From an uncultured Acidiphilium sp. (GTDB taxonomy: Bacteria; Bacillota; Clostridia; Christensenellales; Borkfalkiaceae), in assembly GCA_902495325.1 (NCBI GenBank), contig CABUWK010000001.1, positions 62,001-126,000 of the forward strand: a stretch of 64,000 bases of DNA, given 5' to 3'. The first letter of the stretch is position 1; every line of letters starts with the position of its first letter. This document shows, one piece after another, positions 50,734 through 59,303 of this stretch. The notes under the pieces were generated by a model that saw only the letters and a program-made list of their open reading frames with translations, did not search any database and was not told the origin of the DNA. The translations under genes and the position numbers were made by a program.

Positions 50734-51009
50734 TTATTCGGCAGCGTAAACGCTGACCTGCTTTTTATCTCTGCCGAGTCTTTCGAATTTAACGACGCCG
50801 TCGATCAATGCGTACAGCGTATCGTCGCTTCCGATACCGACATTGTTGCCGGGATGGAACTTCGTGCCTCTCTGTCTCACAAGGATGTTGCCCGCAAGAA
50901 CCGCCTGTCCGTCCGAACGCTTTGCGCCGAGACGTTTCGCCTTGCTGTCACGACCGTTTCTGGTACTACCGACACCTTTCTTATGTGCGAATAAACTGAT
51001 CAATAACAT
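50734..51009 (-). CDS. rpmA: 50S ribosomal protein L27
   Basis: 91 residues. HKKGVGSTRNGRDSKAKRLGAKRSDGQAVLAGNILVRQRG is the L27 core. The start MLLISLFA before HKKG is the Firmicutes-type N-terminal extension, but the usual LxLQFFA cut site for the protease Prp reads LLISLFA. No prp gene lies between rplU and rpmA, where it often is. GGAGGG gives the start at 51009. Confidence 0.95.
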   Translation of the reverse strand: MLLISLFAHKKGVGSTRNGRDSKAKRLGAKRSDGQAVLAGNILVRQRGTKFHPGNNVGIGSDDTLYALIDGVVKFERLGRDKKQVSVYAAE

Positions 51010-51028
51010 TATTAAGCCCTCCTCACGA

Positions 51029-51337
51029 TTACTTCGCGGCGATCTCGACAATCTTCACTCTCGTGTAAGGCTGTCTGTGACCCTGCTTCTTTCTCTCGTT
51101 CTTCTTCGCTTTGTACTTGAAGACGATAACTTTCTTTGCCTTGTACTGTTCGGTAACTTCCGCTACTGCTTTGTAGCCCGCAACGTCTTTCGCCGTTTTG
51201 ATCCCGTTTTCGTCGGACACGAGAAGAACGTTGAATTCAACCTTCGCTCCCACTTCGACGTCGAGTTTTTCAAGCGTAAGAACGTCGTTTACCGCCGCTT
51301 TGTACTGCTTGCTGCCGTTTTCGATAATGGCGTACAT
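51029..51337 (-). CDS. rplU: 50S ribosomal protein L21
   Basis: 102 residues. YAIIENGSKQYKAAVNDVLTLEKLD and the end KKNERKKQGHRQPYTRVKIVEIAA are diagnostic. It binds 23S rRNA. AGGAGG precedes the ATG; the gene heads the rplU-rpmA unit. Confidence 0.96.
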   Translation of the reverse strand: MYAIIENGSKQYKAAVNDVLTLEKLDVEVGAKVEFNVLLVSDENGIKTAKDVAGYKAVAEVTEQYKAKKVIVFKYKAKKNERKKQGHRQPYTRVKIVEIAAK

Positions 51338-51502
51338 GAAAAATAGACCTCCTTAAGTCTAATCTCGCCGGGACGCGCCGATTCCTCCGCAACAAAACGA
51401 AGACATCGCCGAACGCGGAAGCGCGGCTTCACGGGGCGAGACGACATTTGCCGCATAAAATTTTACGGTTACGTCTGCTTGGTTGCCCTTCCCGAGCGGT
51501 TC
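51338..51502 (-). promoter_or_regulatory. Leader of rplU (L21 leader-like)
   Basis: About 165 nt of RNA between the promoter and rplU, GC-rich with inverted pieces (such as GCCGCGCTTCCGCG) and CCGCTCGGGAAGGG near the 5' end. Position and length fit the ribosomal-protein L21 leader element of Firmicutes, but individual motifs were not verified. Confidence 0.35.
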
Positions 51503-51508
51503 TTTACT

Positions 51509-51537
51509 ATTATACTCTTATTTTCATCGCTTGTCAA
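51509..51537 (-). promoter_or_regulatory. Consensus promoter of rplU-rpmA
   Basis: TTGACA (51532-51537), 17-bp spacer, TATAAT (51509-51514), minus strand. Confidence 0.82.
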
Positions 51538-51598
51538 ACGATTTTATCCCGTTCAGACGGATAGTCATCCGATTTCCGGCGTTTTAAGCGGAAAATTT

Positions 51599-52570
51599 TT
51601 ATCCGTTTCCGATTTCCGGCGCAAAATAATGCGAATAACTGAACGAAAGGATCACCGAGGCGTACCGATTTGCGATCTCCCGTTGCCGTTTTATTCTGCT
51701 TTCCGTTGCATAGCGATTTTTCTCGCAGGTAAAAAACTCGATATTAACGCCGAACCTGCATTTTCCAACACGTTCCGCAGCGGTGTAAAACGCGGATAAA
51801 AACTCATTCACTTCTCTTTCCGTATCAACAGTAAACCCGGGAGCGGCATTGCCGGAACCGTCCTGCGGGGCAACGATATCGTATTCTCTGAAATCGATCG
51901 AAGAAAAAAGTCTTTCCGCAAAATCGTATATTCCCCTTTTGCTCATTTTGTAAAGCCCGCTTTTATAGGGCGAAAGGATAAGAGGATACCCGGGGGCGAG
52001 CTCATTCAGTTTTCCGATCAGCACATTACAGGTTTCCGCCCAGTATTTTTCGTAGCGGAAGGGGTTAGTATACATCTCAAAAGGCATATAAAAACCTTTA
52101 AAGGACTTGTAATTTTTTCCCGCTTTATAGGCAAGTTCCGCCGCTTCCGCCTGAAAGTTTCCCCACCGATCCGCATTTTTGCGGTAAAGTTTCGTTTTCC
52201 ACCACAGATCGCTCGACGCCAGCCCGAGGTATACGCCGAAATCTTTCTTTTCCGCAACGGCAAGAAGGGCGTTTACCGTTTCGTCCGGAAAAACGTTTCC
52301 GGAATCGTCTGCCGCGAGAAATCCGTTTTCGTCAAACTCGCACGTACTTTGCAGGATAATCGCGCTATAGCCTTGCTTTTCAAGTCCGGAAATGTGTTTT
52401 TCCCAATCGTCCGCGGTAAACTTTTTACAATACCACAGCTGAATGAAATCGACCGTTTCGCGTAAATTTTCCCTCGTTTCCTTTTCAAGATAAGTCACCC
52501 TGCCGATCCCGCAGGAGCATAGCAGCATACAGAAGGCGATCAATGCGGAAAACAATATTCTTTTCTTCAT
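51599..52570 (-). CDS. DUF4434-like lipoprotein, TIM-barrel
   Basis: 323 residues. Lipobox LLCSC (Cys20), then FIQLWYCKKFTADDWEKHISGLEKQGYSAIILQST, the start of the DUF4434 barrel, which resembles glycoside hydrolases. FKGFYMPFEMYTNPFRYEKYW and FREYDIVAPQDGSG follow. Possibly acts on extracellular polysaccharide. A GGGAG site precedes the ATG. No partner gene; the 220-base gap to rplU's promoter holds only that promoter. Confidence 0.8.
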   Translation of the reverse strand: MKKRILFSALIAFCMLLCSCGIGRVTYLEKETRENLRETVDFIQLWYCKKFTADDWEKHISGLEKQGYSAIILQSTCEFDENGFLAADDSGNVFPDETVNALLAVAEKKDFGVYLGLASSDLWWKTKLYRKNADRWGNFQAEAAELAYKAGKNYKSFKGFYMPFEMYTNPFRYEKYWAETCNVLIGKLNELAPGYPLILSPYKSGLYKMSKRGIYDFAERLFSSIDFREYDIVAPQDGSGNAAPGFTVDTEREVNEFLSAFYTAAERVGKCRFGVNIEFFTCEKNRYATESRIKRQREIANRYASVILSFSYSHYFAPEIGNG

Positions 52571-52636
52571 TTTATTTTCTCCCGTTACGGAATATTTTCT
52601 CTTAAGCGCAACAAACTAAGCAAAAGGAGAATTGCC

Positions 52637-53077
52637 ATGGAAGTTAACAATTTAAGCAAAGAAGTTCTGATTTCTCTCTACAAAAACGCCCATATCGCCC
52701 TGCAATCCATTTCCGACGTCATGAAGGAAACAGATGACGAAAAAATGCGGCAGGAGCTCATCGAAGAATACGACGGCTACGAAAAATACGTAGGAAAACT
52801 GAGTTCTTACCTGCGCGAAAACGGCGTGGAAGCGAAAGAAGTCGGTTTTATGCAGAAAACAATGATGAAAGCCAGCGTAAAAATGAACGTGATGGCGGAC
52901 GATTCCCGCTCGCACATCGCGGAAATGATGATAAAAGGCACGGTAAACGGCATCACGGAACTGACTGAGCTTTTAAACGGCAACGGAAAAGAACTTTCCG
53001 ACGAAGTCCGCGCCTTTGCGGAAGAACTGAAAGAACTGGAAGAAGGTTACGAAGACCGCCTGAAAAAGCTTTTATAA
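52637..53077 (+). CDS. Hypothetical all-helical cytoplasmic protein
   Basis: 146 residues, acidic, almost wholly helical with a four-helix-bundle look (ALQSISDVMKETDDEKMRQELIEEYDGYEKYVGKL; MQKTMMKASVKMNVMADDSRSHIAEMMIKGT). No cysteines or metal-site pattern, so it is not an obvious ferritin. AAAAGGAG gives the start. Family not recognised; this type of small protein occurs in Clostridia next to unrelated genes. Confidence 0.72.
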   Translation: MEVNNLSKEVLISLYKNAHIALQSISDVMKETDDEKMRQELIEEYDGYEKYVGKLSSYLRENGVEAKEVGFMQKTMMKASVKMNVMADDSRSHIAEMMIKGTVNGITELTELLNGNGKELSDEVRAFAEELKELEEGYEDRLKKLL

Positions 53078-53112
53078 AACAGAAACGATTTTTACCTTTT
53101 AAGGTTTCACAA

Positions 53113-53181
53113 GCTTGGCATTCGGTATCAATAGGCTTGGCATTCGTTATTACTGACTATTTTTACGGCGAATGATAAGCC
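53113..53181. repeat. Direct repeat and hairpin between convergent genes
   Basis: GCTTGGCATTCG occurs at 53113-53124 and 53135-53146, spacing 22. The second copy forms a hairpin with 53169-53181: GGCTT/AAGCC and CATTCG/CGAATG (11 pairs, small internal loop, 22-nt loop). No T-tract. The remaining bases between 53078 and 53245 hold no gene. Confidence 0.5.
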
Positions 53182-53245
53182 TAAGGATCCCTGCCCGCAT
53201 AAACGACACCGGGCACTTCCCGGAAGCCGCCTTTTTATACGAAAG

Positions 53246-55822
53246 TCAACGGATCTCTTCCCCGTAAAAATCGACGTGACGGATGCCGAACCCGAACGCT
53301 TTATTCAGCCTTGTTTTCAGATCCAGTTTGAAATAGCGGGCGGAAACGCCGATCTCGTAAGCGATTTTTCCGTATTCGAAACCGGAAAAATCATATACCG
53401 TACGCCATGTTTCCTTATCGTCGGACGCCAGGAGAGAATATTCCTTCGCTCCGTTTTCCCAGGAAAGAGAGATATCGCTGACGAAAAAAGTTTTTCCGAG
53501 ATCAAACAGAATAAACTGACCGTCCCGGAACTCACTGCTCCACATCGGGCGGTCCGCATGCAGCACGCTCTTTTCTTCTTTCAGAACGTTTTCGGGGGAA
53601 AGATCGCGCCCGTCTTCCGGAATCGCCACGGAAGACGCTTCGACTTTCGCCTGCCGCGAGATCACGCGTTTTCCGAGCAGATTTTTTGCATTCTGCAAGC
53701 CGATCTTAAACTCCCGTTCGCTGGCGATTTCTCTTCCGTCCTGATCGGAATAGCGGGCTATAAGCCGACAAACGGAGTTTTTCTCAAATCCGTCAAGCGA
53801 AAACGTAAATGGACGGATCGTTCTTGCTCCGCCCGGCACTTCGACTTTTTCCGTACGGGACAGAATAAGTTTCCCGTTCACGAAAAGCTCAAGAACAACG
53901 TTCCGGGCAAACGTTTCGCAGGTATCGTTGACCAGGATCACGTCGACCGTTTTTTCTCCTGGTCTCATCGTTCCAGAATAATCGTCAATCGAGATCCCGA
54001 CGGGCGCAAACGCGCAGAACATCCGCCGTTCGAACTCCGGATCGTACTGCGGGTTTTCGATATCCGGCAGAAAGTTATCCGACGTTTCTCCTCCTTCGCG
54101 GGAATAAGACAGCCCGCAAAATTCCATGATCCCCGCGACCTGCCTTCCCGACCGCCAGAATTCCGTGAGTGCCGCCACCGCTTTTGCATAAAAATCGCGA
54201 AGTTCCCGTTCGGTAAAACCCTCGGGGAAAATTTTATCGTAAAGGACTTTCGTCAGCCTGCACGGTTTTCCGTCCCTCGAGATCCACAGCCAGGAATATT
54301 CGTTTACGATCCTCGGGTTTGCAGGAAAAGGATTTTGTTCTTTTCTCGCCTCGAGATTGTGCAAATCGGGACAAAGCCAGGTCATCGCGGGGTCTTTGTT
54401 CACGTTGTTCAGATCGGAAAGGCGGAAATCGCTGTCGAGAAAAAGATAGGGATGGACCTCGATGGAACAATCGTCCGACTCGGGATAGTCCCAGCCGTTA
54501 TCCCACGGGCGACCGGAAAGATCGGTATATTTCGCCCCTTTGATCAGCGGGATCGTGTCGATCGTATAATGATTGTCCGGATCGTTCGCGATCTCGTTCT
54601 GCGCATCCCACAGGAATACGGACGGATGGTTCGCACGCTCGGCGATCCAATCTTTAAATTCGTTCAGAAGATTGATCGAATACGCCGGAGACGGACACTC
54701 GAATGCGCCGAAAAGCGCGTATTCGTCATCCACGAGAATGCCGATCTCGTCGCAGAGATCGTACCAGACGTCGGGGGCAAACCCGATGTGAAAGCGGAGA
54801 GAATTCATGTTAAGACTTTTGAATTTCAGCAGGACTTTGCGGATCCACTCCTCGTTCCACGGTAACGCCTTTCTCTTTTCATCTTCGAAAAAGCGGAACA
54901 TCACGACGTTTGTTCCTCTTAAATAATATATTTTCCCGTTCAGCGTCGGAATTTTATCGACAAAACGAAAGTCCCGCATGCCGAACCGGGCGGAGATCTC
55001 GTCTCCCGACGTGCTTGCCCCGGCAACGTAAAGCACGGGCGTTTCGGGCGTCCACGGATGAAAATTTCCCATCGGAAGCTCGACGCACCGTTCGATCTTC
55101 TCATGCGGGTATAGTTTTACCCCATCGATCGCCGTTTCCGCAATCGTTTTTTCAGCGTCCGCAACACAGATCTCTACACGATCGACGATCGTTTCCGAAG
55201 AAACGTTTTCCAGGGTGACAAGAACCTTCACCTTCCCTTCTTTCACGTCCGGCGCGACCTGAATATAGTCGATACGCGGATTGCCGCATGCAATCAACTC
55301 GACGGAATCGTACAAACCTGGGATATACTTCTTCTTTTCGGCATCGAATCCCGCCGGATGACCGAGGGAAAGATCCTGCGTTCCCTTTTCGCCGACCTTG
55401 ATCAGAATTTCGTTTTCGCCCGCTGCCAGAAAGGGGGCGATATCGGCGTAACAAGGGGTGAAATTCGGTTCATGGCGGGTAACGAAAGTTCCGTTTACAT
55501 AAATTTCCTTTCCGTAAAAGCCCTTATGGATCTTCAGCACGACGCTTTCCGGAATCTCGCCGAACGAGACCTTTTTCCGGTACCACACCGCTTTTTTCTC
55601 ATATTCGCCCCGTCTTCCCTGAACCGTATCCGCGTCGCACGTATACGAAAGGGGCGGCTGAGCCATATCCCATAACCCGGGCACCGGGATCAGACTCGGA
55701 AACGTGCCCGATATCCCGTCGATCCCGAGGGAGAAAGCGTCGCTTTCGCATTCCCATAAACCGTTCAACGAAACCGTAGTCCTCTTTTGTTTCCCGTTTG
55801 TCTTTACCTCGACCGTCTGCAT
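53246..55822 (-). CDS. GH2-family glycoside hydrolase, with C-terminal F5/8-type domain
   Basis: 858 residues, no signal peptide, so intracellular. N-terminal sugar-binding jelly roll (LNGLWECES...ENEILIKVGEKG), then the Ig-like domain, then the TIM barrel with acid/base Glu410 in WDAQNEIAND and a candidate nucleophile near Glu567 (GIMEFCG). The last 140 residues (KFILFDLGKTFFVSDISLSWENGAKEYSLLAS) look like a discoidin/F5/8C domain. Activity is beta-galactosidase, beta-glucuronidase or related; the substrate cannot be told. AAGGAG gives the ATG at 55822; the longer open frame upstream is leader. Confidence 0.85.
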   Translation of the reverse strand: MQTVEVKTNGKQKRTTVSLNGLWECESDAFSLGIDGISGTFPSLIPVPGLWDMAQPPLSYTCDADTVQGRRGEYEKKAVWYRKKVSFGEIPESVVLKIHKGFYGKEIYVNGTFVTRHEPNFTPCYADIAPFLAAGENEILIKVGEKGTQDLSLGHPAGFDAEKKKYIPGLYDSVELIACGNPRIDYIQVAPDVKEGKVKVLVTLENVSSETIVDRVEICVADAEKTIAETAIDGVKLYPHEKIERCVELPMGNFHPWTPETPVLYVAGASTSGDEISARFGMRDFRFVDKIPTLNGKIYYLRGTNVVMFRFFEDEKRKALPWNEEWIRKVLLKFKSLNMNSLRFHIGFAPDVWYDLCDEIGILVDDEYALFGAFECPSPAYSINLLNEFKDWIAERANHPSVFLWDAQNEIANDPDNHYTIDTIPLIKGAKYTDLSGRPWDNGWDYPESDDCSIEVHPYLFLDSDFRLSDLNNVNKDPAMTWLCPDLHNLEARKEQNPFPANPRIVNEYSWLWISRDGKPCRLTKVLYDKIFPEGFTERELRDFYAKAVAALTEFWRSGRQVAGIMEFCGLSYSREGGETSDNFLPDIENPQYDPEFERRMFCAFAPVGISIDDYSGTMRPGEKTVDVILVNDTCETFARNVVLELFVNGKLILSRTEKVEVPGGARTIRPFTFSLDGFEKNSVCRLIARYSDQDGREIASEREFKIGLQNAKNLLGKRVISRQAKVEASSVAIPEDGRDLSPENVLKEEKSVLHADRPMWSSEFRDGQFILFDLGKTFFVSDISLSWENGAKEYSLLASDDKETWRTVYDFSGFEYGKIAYEIGVSARYFKLDLKTRLNKAFGFGIRHVDFYGEEIR

Positions 55823-55848
55823 GAACTTCTCCTTTTTTCCGGCAGTCT

Positions 55849-55994
55849 TTTCCGTTGAAATACTGCGCTCGGAAACCCTTGCAAGCAAGTTTCCTCTTTT
55901 ATTATAACTTTGAAACGTGACAAAATAGAATTTTGTCGGCAACTGTCGTTGCCACGCGCTTTGTCTTCGCCAAACCGCCGTTTCCGTTGAAATA
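55849..55994. repeat. Two 14-bp direct repeats in the GH2 leader
   Basis: TTTCCGTTGAAATA at 55849-55862 and 55981-55994, identical, 132 bp apart, both within the transcribed leader of the GH2 gene. Confidence 0.5.
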
Positions 55995-56043
55995 TGGCGT
56001 AAAAATACCTGCAAATGCTTCGCGCTTGCGTATTTTTACTTGT

Positions 56044-56072
56044 ATTATACAACATCGCAAGCCGAAAATCAA
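56044..56072 (-). promoter_or_regulatory. Promoter of the GH2 gene
   Basis: TTGATT (56067-56072), 17-bp spacer, TATAAT (56044-56049), minus strand. Leader about 215 nt. Another TATAAT closer to the gene has no matching -35 box. Confidence 0.6.
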
Positions 56073-56092
56073 CCCGATTCCGAAAAACAACA

Positions 56093-56120
56093 AAAAAACG
56101 AGGAAGTTCCTCGTTTTTTC
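56093..56120 (-). terminator. Terminator of the heat-shock operon
   Basis: ACGAGG (56098-56103) and CCTCGT (56109-56114) with flanking A and T tracts on both sides; the extended stem covers about 9 pairs. It works in both directions between dnaJ and the GH2 promoter. Confidence 0.7.
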
Positions 56121-56122
56121 CT

Positions 56123-56158
56123 ATGCCGGGCAAGAGTAATACGAACCTTGCCCGGCAT
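56123..56158. repeat. Interspersed hairpin repeat, copy 2
   Basis: ATGCCGGGCAAG and CTTGCCCGGCAT form a 12-bp perfect stem with loop AGTAATACGAAC, identical to the loop of copy 1 at 17832-17861. It stands 45 nt past dnaJ and just before the terminator. Confidence 0.7.
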
Positions 56159-56203
56159 GCAAGCTCGATTCCCGCCGTTACCGACAGATGCCGAAGCCTG
56201 CTT

Positions 56204-57358
56204 TTATTTATTCTGATAGGGGCGGTCGCCGTATAAAGACTGCACGGCGTCGCTGTATTTTTTCATCTTGTCATACTGTTTGATCTCGATATCGCTGTCG
56301 AAATCAAGCATTCTCTGTTTCTGCGCTCTGGAAAGTTTTGTGGGAATTTCCACGGAAACGGTAACGTACAGATTGCCCGAACCGAGACGGGAGTTGATCC
56401 CCTTTCCGCGCACGGTGAACACTTTCCCGTTCTGCGTGCCCTCGGGGATATCGAGAGAAACGGTGCTGTTTAAGGTGGGCACCTTTACCGTGCCGCCGAG
56501 AACCGCCGTTCTGATATCGATGGGAAGATCGACGTACAAGTCGTAATTCTTTCTCTTGAAGATCTTGTGCGGCTGAACTTTGAACACAACGATCAGATCG
56601 CCCGCGTCTCCGCCGGAAGTGGAAGCTTCGCCGAAACCGCGCTTCTTCATGTAACTGCCCGTATCCGCCCCTGCGGGAACGTCCAGCTTGACCTTCGTCG
56701 TTTTTCTCTGATATCCTTTTCCGCCGCAGGTAGGGCATTTTTCGAGAATGATTTTACCGCTTCCGCCGCAGGCGTCGCACGCACGGGTGGAAATGGTGCG
56801 GAAGATACTGTTGCCGCTCGCATACTGAATGGTGCCGGAACCGTGGCACTTTTCGCACGTTTTATACGCGGTGCCGTTTTTCGCGCCCGTAGAGCGGCAA
56901 TCGGGACAAGGTTCTTTTCTGTTATAAGTAACTTCCTTCGTGCAGCCGAGCGCGGCGTCGAGGAAAGAAAGCTCTACTTCTATCGTGATATCGCTGCCCG
57001 TTCTGTCCTGCTCCTGCGCGCCTCTTCCGCCCGAAAACTGTCCGAAAATATCGCTGAAGATATCGGAAAAGCCGCCGAAGCCGCCGCTTGCCGAACCGTT
57101 GCCGAAACCGCCGAATCCCCCGAAACCGCCCGCGCTTCTGCCCGGGTTTTCCAGCTCGAAATCATATTGCTGGCGTTTCTGAGGATCGGAAAGGACTTCG
57201 TTCGCCTCGTTGATCTCTTTGAATTTTTTCGCGCACTCTTCATCGTTCGGATGAAGGTCCGGGTGATATTGCCGCGCAAGTTTTCTGTATGCCGATTTGA
57301 TCTCGTCCTGCGTCGCCTTTTTATCGACGCCGAGAACCTCATAATAATTCTTTGCCAT
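56204..57358 (-). CDS. dnaJ: Chaperone DnaJ
   Basis: 384 residues. J domain with HPD (YHPDLHP), Gly/Phe-rich linker (about residues 75-110), four CxxCxGxG-type zinc motifs (CPDCRSTG, CEKCHGSG, CDACGGSG, CPTCGGKG) and two C-terminal substrate-binding domains. It stimulates DnaK ATPase and delivers clients. The start has GAGG upstream. Last gene of the operon. Confidence 0.96.
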   Translation of the reverse strand: MAKNYYEVLGVDKKATQDEIKSAYRKLARQYHPDLHPNDEECAKKFKEINEANEVLSDPQKRQQYDFELENPGRSAGGFGGFGGFGNGSASGGFGGFSDIFSDIFGQFSGGRGAQEQDRTGSDITIEVELSFLDAALGCTKEVTYNRKEPCPDCRSTGAKNGTAYKTCEKCHGSGTIQYASGNSIFRTISTRACDACGGSGKIILEKCPTCGGKGYQRKTTKVKLDVPAGADTGSYMKKRGFGEASTSGGDAGDLIVVFKVQPHKIFKRKNYDLYVDLPIDIRTAVLGGTVKVPTLNSTVSLDIPEGTQNGKVFTVRGKGINSRLGSGNLYVTVSVEIPTKLSRAQKQRMLDFDSDIEIKQYDKMKKYSDAVQSLYGDRPYQNK

Positions 57359-57383
57359 AAGTTTTCCTCACTTTACCGACGAA

Positions 57384-57409
57384 GGGGCTGTCGCTGTTGC
57401 GACAACCCC
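57384..57409 (-). other. Intercistronic hairpin dnaK-dnaJ
   Basis: GGGG and CCCC plus TGTCGC/GCGACA with a 4-nt loop, one bulged base on each side. No T-tract, so more likely a stability or processing element than a terminator. Confidence 0.5.
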
Positions 57410-57452
57410 GACGCATTCCGATCCGTTATTTTGTTTTATCGCGATCGGTTTA

Positions 57453-59261
57453 TCAGTTCTGGTGGAATTCCGTATCGCCCGCACCGCCGTTATCCGCTTC
57501 GTTCGGGTTCGCCTGCGCGCCCTGCTGAGCCTGCTGATACAGCTTTGCGAAGATTGCCTGAACGTCGTTCGAAAGTTTTTCGGTCGCTTTCACGATTCTG
57601 TCGTTATCGTCGCTCGCAAGTTCTTCCTTCGCTTCTTTAACGGCGTTTTCCACAACGGCTTTGTCTTCTTCCGTCAGCTTGTCGCCGCTGTCTCTCACCG
57701 TCTTTTCGACCTGGAAGATCAGGCTGTCAAGCTTGTTCTTGTTTTCTACGGCTTCCTTTCTCTTCTTGTCTTCGGCTTCGTATTTTTCGGCGTCTTTCAC
57801 GGCTTTGTCGATATCTTCTTCGGAAAGATTCGTGGAAGAAGTGATCGTGATATCCGCCGCCTTCTGCGTTCCGAGATCTTTCGCCGTTACATGCACGATA
57901 CCGTTTGCATCGATATCGAAGGTAACTTCGATCTGAGGAATGCCGCGCGGAGCGGGTGCGATACCGCCGAGGTTGAACTGACCGAGGGTCTTGTTGTCCT
58001 TGGCGAACTGTCTTTCACCCTGAAGAACGTGAATGGTAACTTCGGGCTGATTATCCGCAGCCGTAGAGAACACCTGAGATTTCTTTACCGGGATCGTCGT
58101 GTTTCTGTCGATCAGCTTGGTGAACACGCCGCCGAGCGTTTCGATACCGAGAGACAACGGCGTTACGTCGAGAAGAAGGACGTCTTTTACTTCGCCGGTC
58201 AGCACGCCGCCCTGAATCGCGGCGCCGATCGCGACGCATTCGTCGGGGTTGATGCCCTTGAAGGGTTCTTTGCCCGTTTCTTTTCTCACCGCGTCCACAA
58301 CGGCGGGGATTCTCGTGGAACCGCCGACCAGGATGACTTTCGCGATGTCGTTATAGGTAAGACCCGCATCTTTCATGGCTTTTCTCATCGGCTCTTTGGT
58401 CATTTCGACGAGGTTTGCCGTCATCGTGTCGAATTTATCTTTGGTAAGCGTAACGTCGAGGTGTTTCGGTCCCGTAGCGTCCGCCGTGATGAACGGAAGG
58501 TTGATGTTCGTGGAGCTCATGCTGGAAAGTTCAATCTTCGCCTTTTCCGCAGCTTCCTTGATTCTCTGCATTGCCATCTTGTCGTTCGAAAGGTCGATGC
58601 CTTCTTTCGACTTGAAGTCCGCAACCACCCAGTCCATGATCGCTTTATCGAAATCGTCGCCGCCGAGCATGCAGTTACCGTTCGTGGCAAGAACTTCGAA
58701 CACGCCGTCGCCGATATCGAGGATGGAGACATCGAACGTGCCGCCGCCAAGGTCGTAGATCATGACTTTGTGAGAAGATTTATCTTTATCGAGCCCGTAA
58801 GCAAGCGCTGCCGCCGTAGGTTCGTTGATGATACGAAGAACGTTCAATCCCGCAATTTTGCCTGCGTCTTTCGTTGCCTGACGCTGGCTGTCCGTAAAGT
58901 AAGCGGGGCACGTGATAACCGCGTCTTTCACCGGTTCGCCGAGATAAGCTTCGGCGTCTTTCTTTAATTTGGAAAGGATCATTGCGGAAATTTCCTGCGG
59001 GGAATAAGATTTTCCGTCGATCGTCACTTTATAATCGCTGCCCATGTGTCTCTTGATGGAGATCACCGTTCTGTCGCTGTTCGCGACAGCCTGACGTTTT
59101 GCGACCTGCCCGACAAGTCTTTCGCCGTCCTTCTGGAAACCGACGACGGACGGAGTGGTTCTCGCGCCTTCCGCATTGGTGATAACGACGGGTTCGCCGC
59201 CTTCCATAACCGCAACACAAGAATTGGTGGTTCCTAAATCGATACCGATAACTTTAATCAT
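57453..59261 (-). CDS. dnaK: Chaperone DnaK (Hsp70)
   Basis: 602 residues. GIDLGTTNSC (6-15), the ATPase motif IYDLGGGTFDVSI, and the linker DVLLLDVTPLSLGIET before the substrate domain are all typical. The C-terminus is GDTEFHQN. Central heat-shock chaperone. GAGGT lies upstream. Confidence 0.97.
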   Translation of the reverse strand: MIKVIGIDLGTTNSCVAVMEGGEPVVITNAEGARTTPSVVGFQKDGERLVGQVAKRQAVANSDRTVISIKRHMGSDYKVTIDGKSYSPQEISAMILSKLKKDAEAYLGEPVKDAVITCPAYFTDSQRQATKDAGKIAGLNVLRIINEPTAAALAYGLDKDKSSHKVMIYDLGGGTFDVSILDIGDGVFEVLATNGNCMLGGDDFDKAIMDWVVADFKSKEGIDLSNDKMAMQRIKEAAEKAKIELSSMSSTNINLPFITADATGPKHLDVTLTKDKFDTMTANLVEMTKEPMRKAMKDAGLTYNDIAKVILVGGSTRIPAVVDAVRKETGKEPFKGINPDECVAIGAAIQGGVLTGEVKDVLLLDVTPLSLGIETLGGVFTKLIDRNTTIPVKKSQVFSTAADNQPEVTIHVLQGERQFAKDNKTLGQFNLGGIAPAPRGIPQIEVTFDIDANGIVHVTAKDLGTQKAADITITSSTNLSEEDIDKAVKDAEKYEAEDKKRKEAVENKNKLDSLIFQVEKTVRDSGDKLTEEDKAVVENAVKEAKEELASDDNDRIVKATEKLSNDVQAIFAKLYQQAQQGAQANPNEADNGGAGDTEFHQN

Positions 59262-59303
59262 AATATATACCTCACTTTATACGTATTTTTAAATTTAAAA
59301 TTT

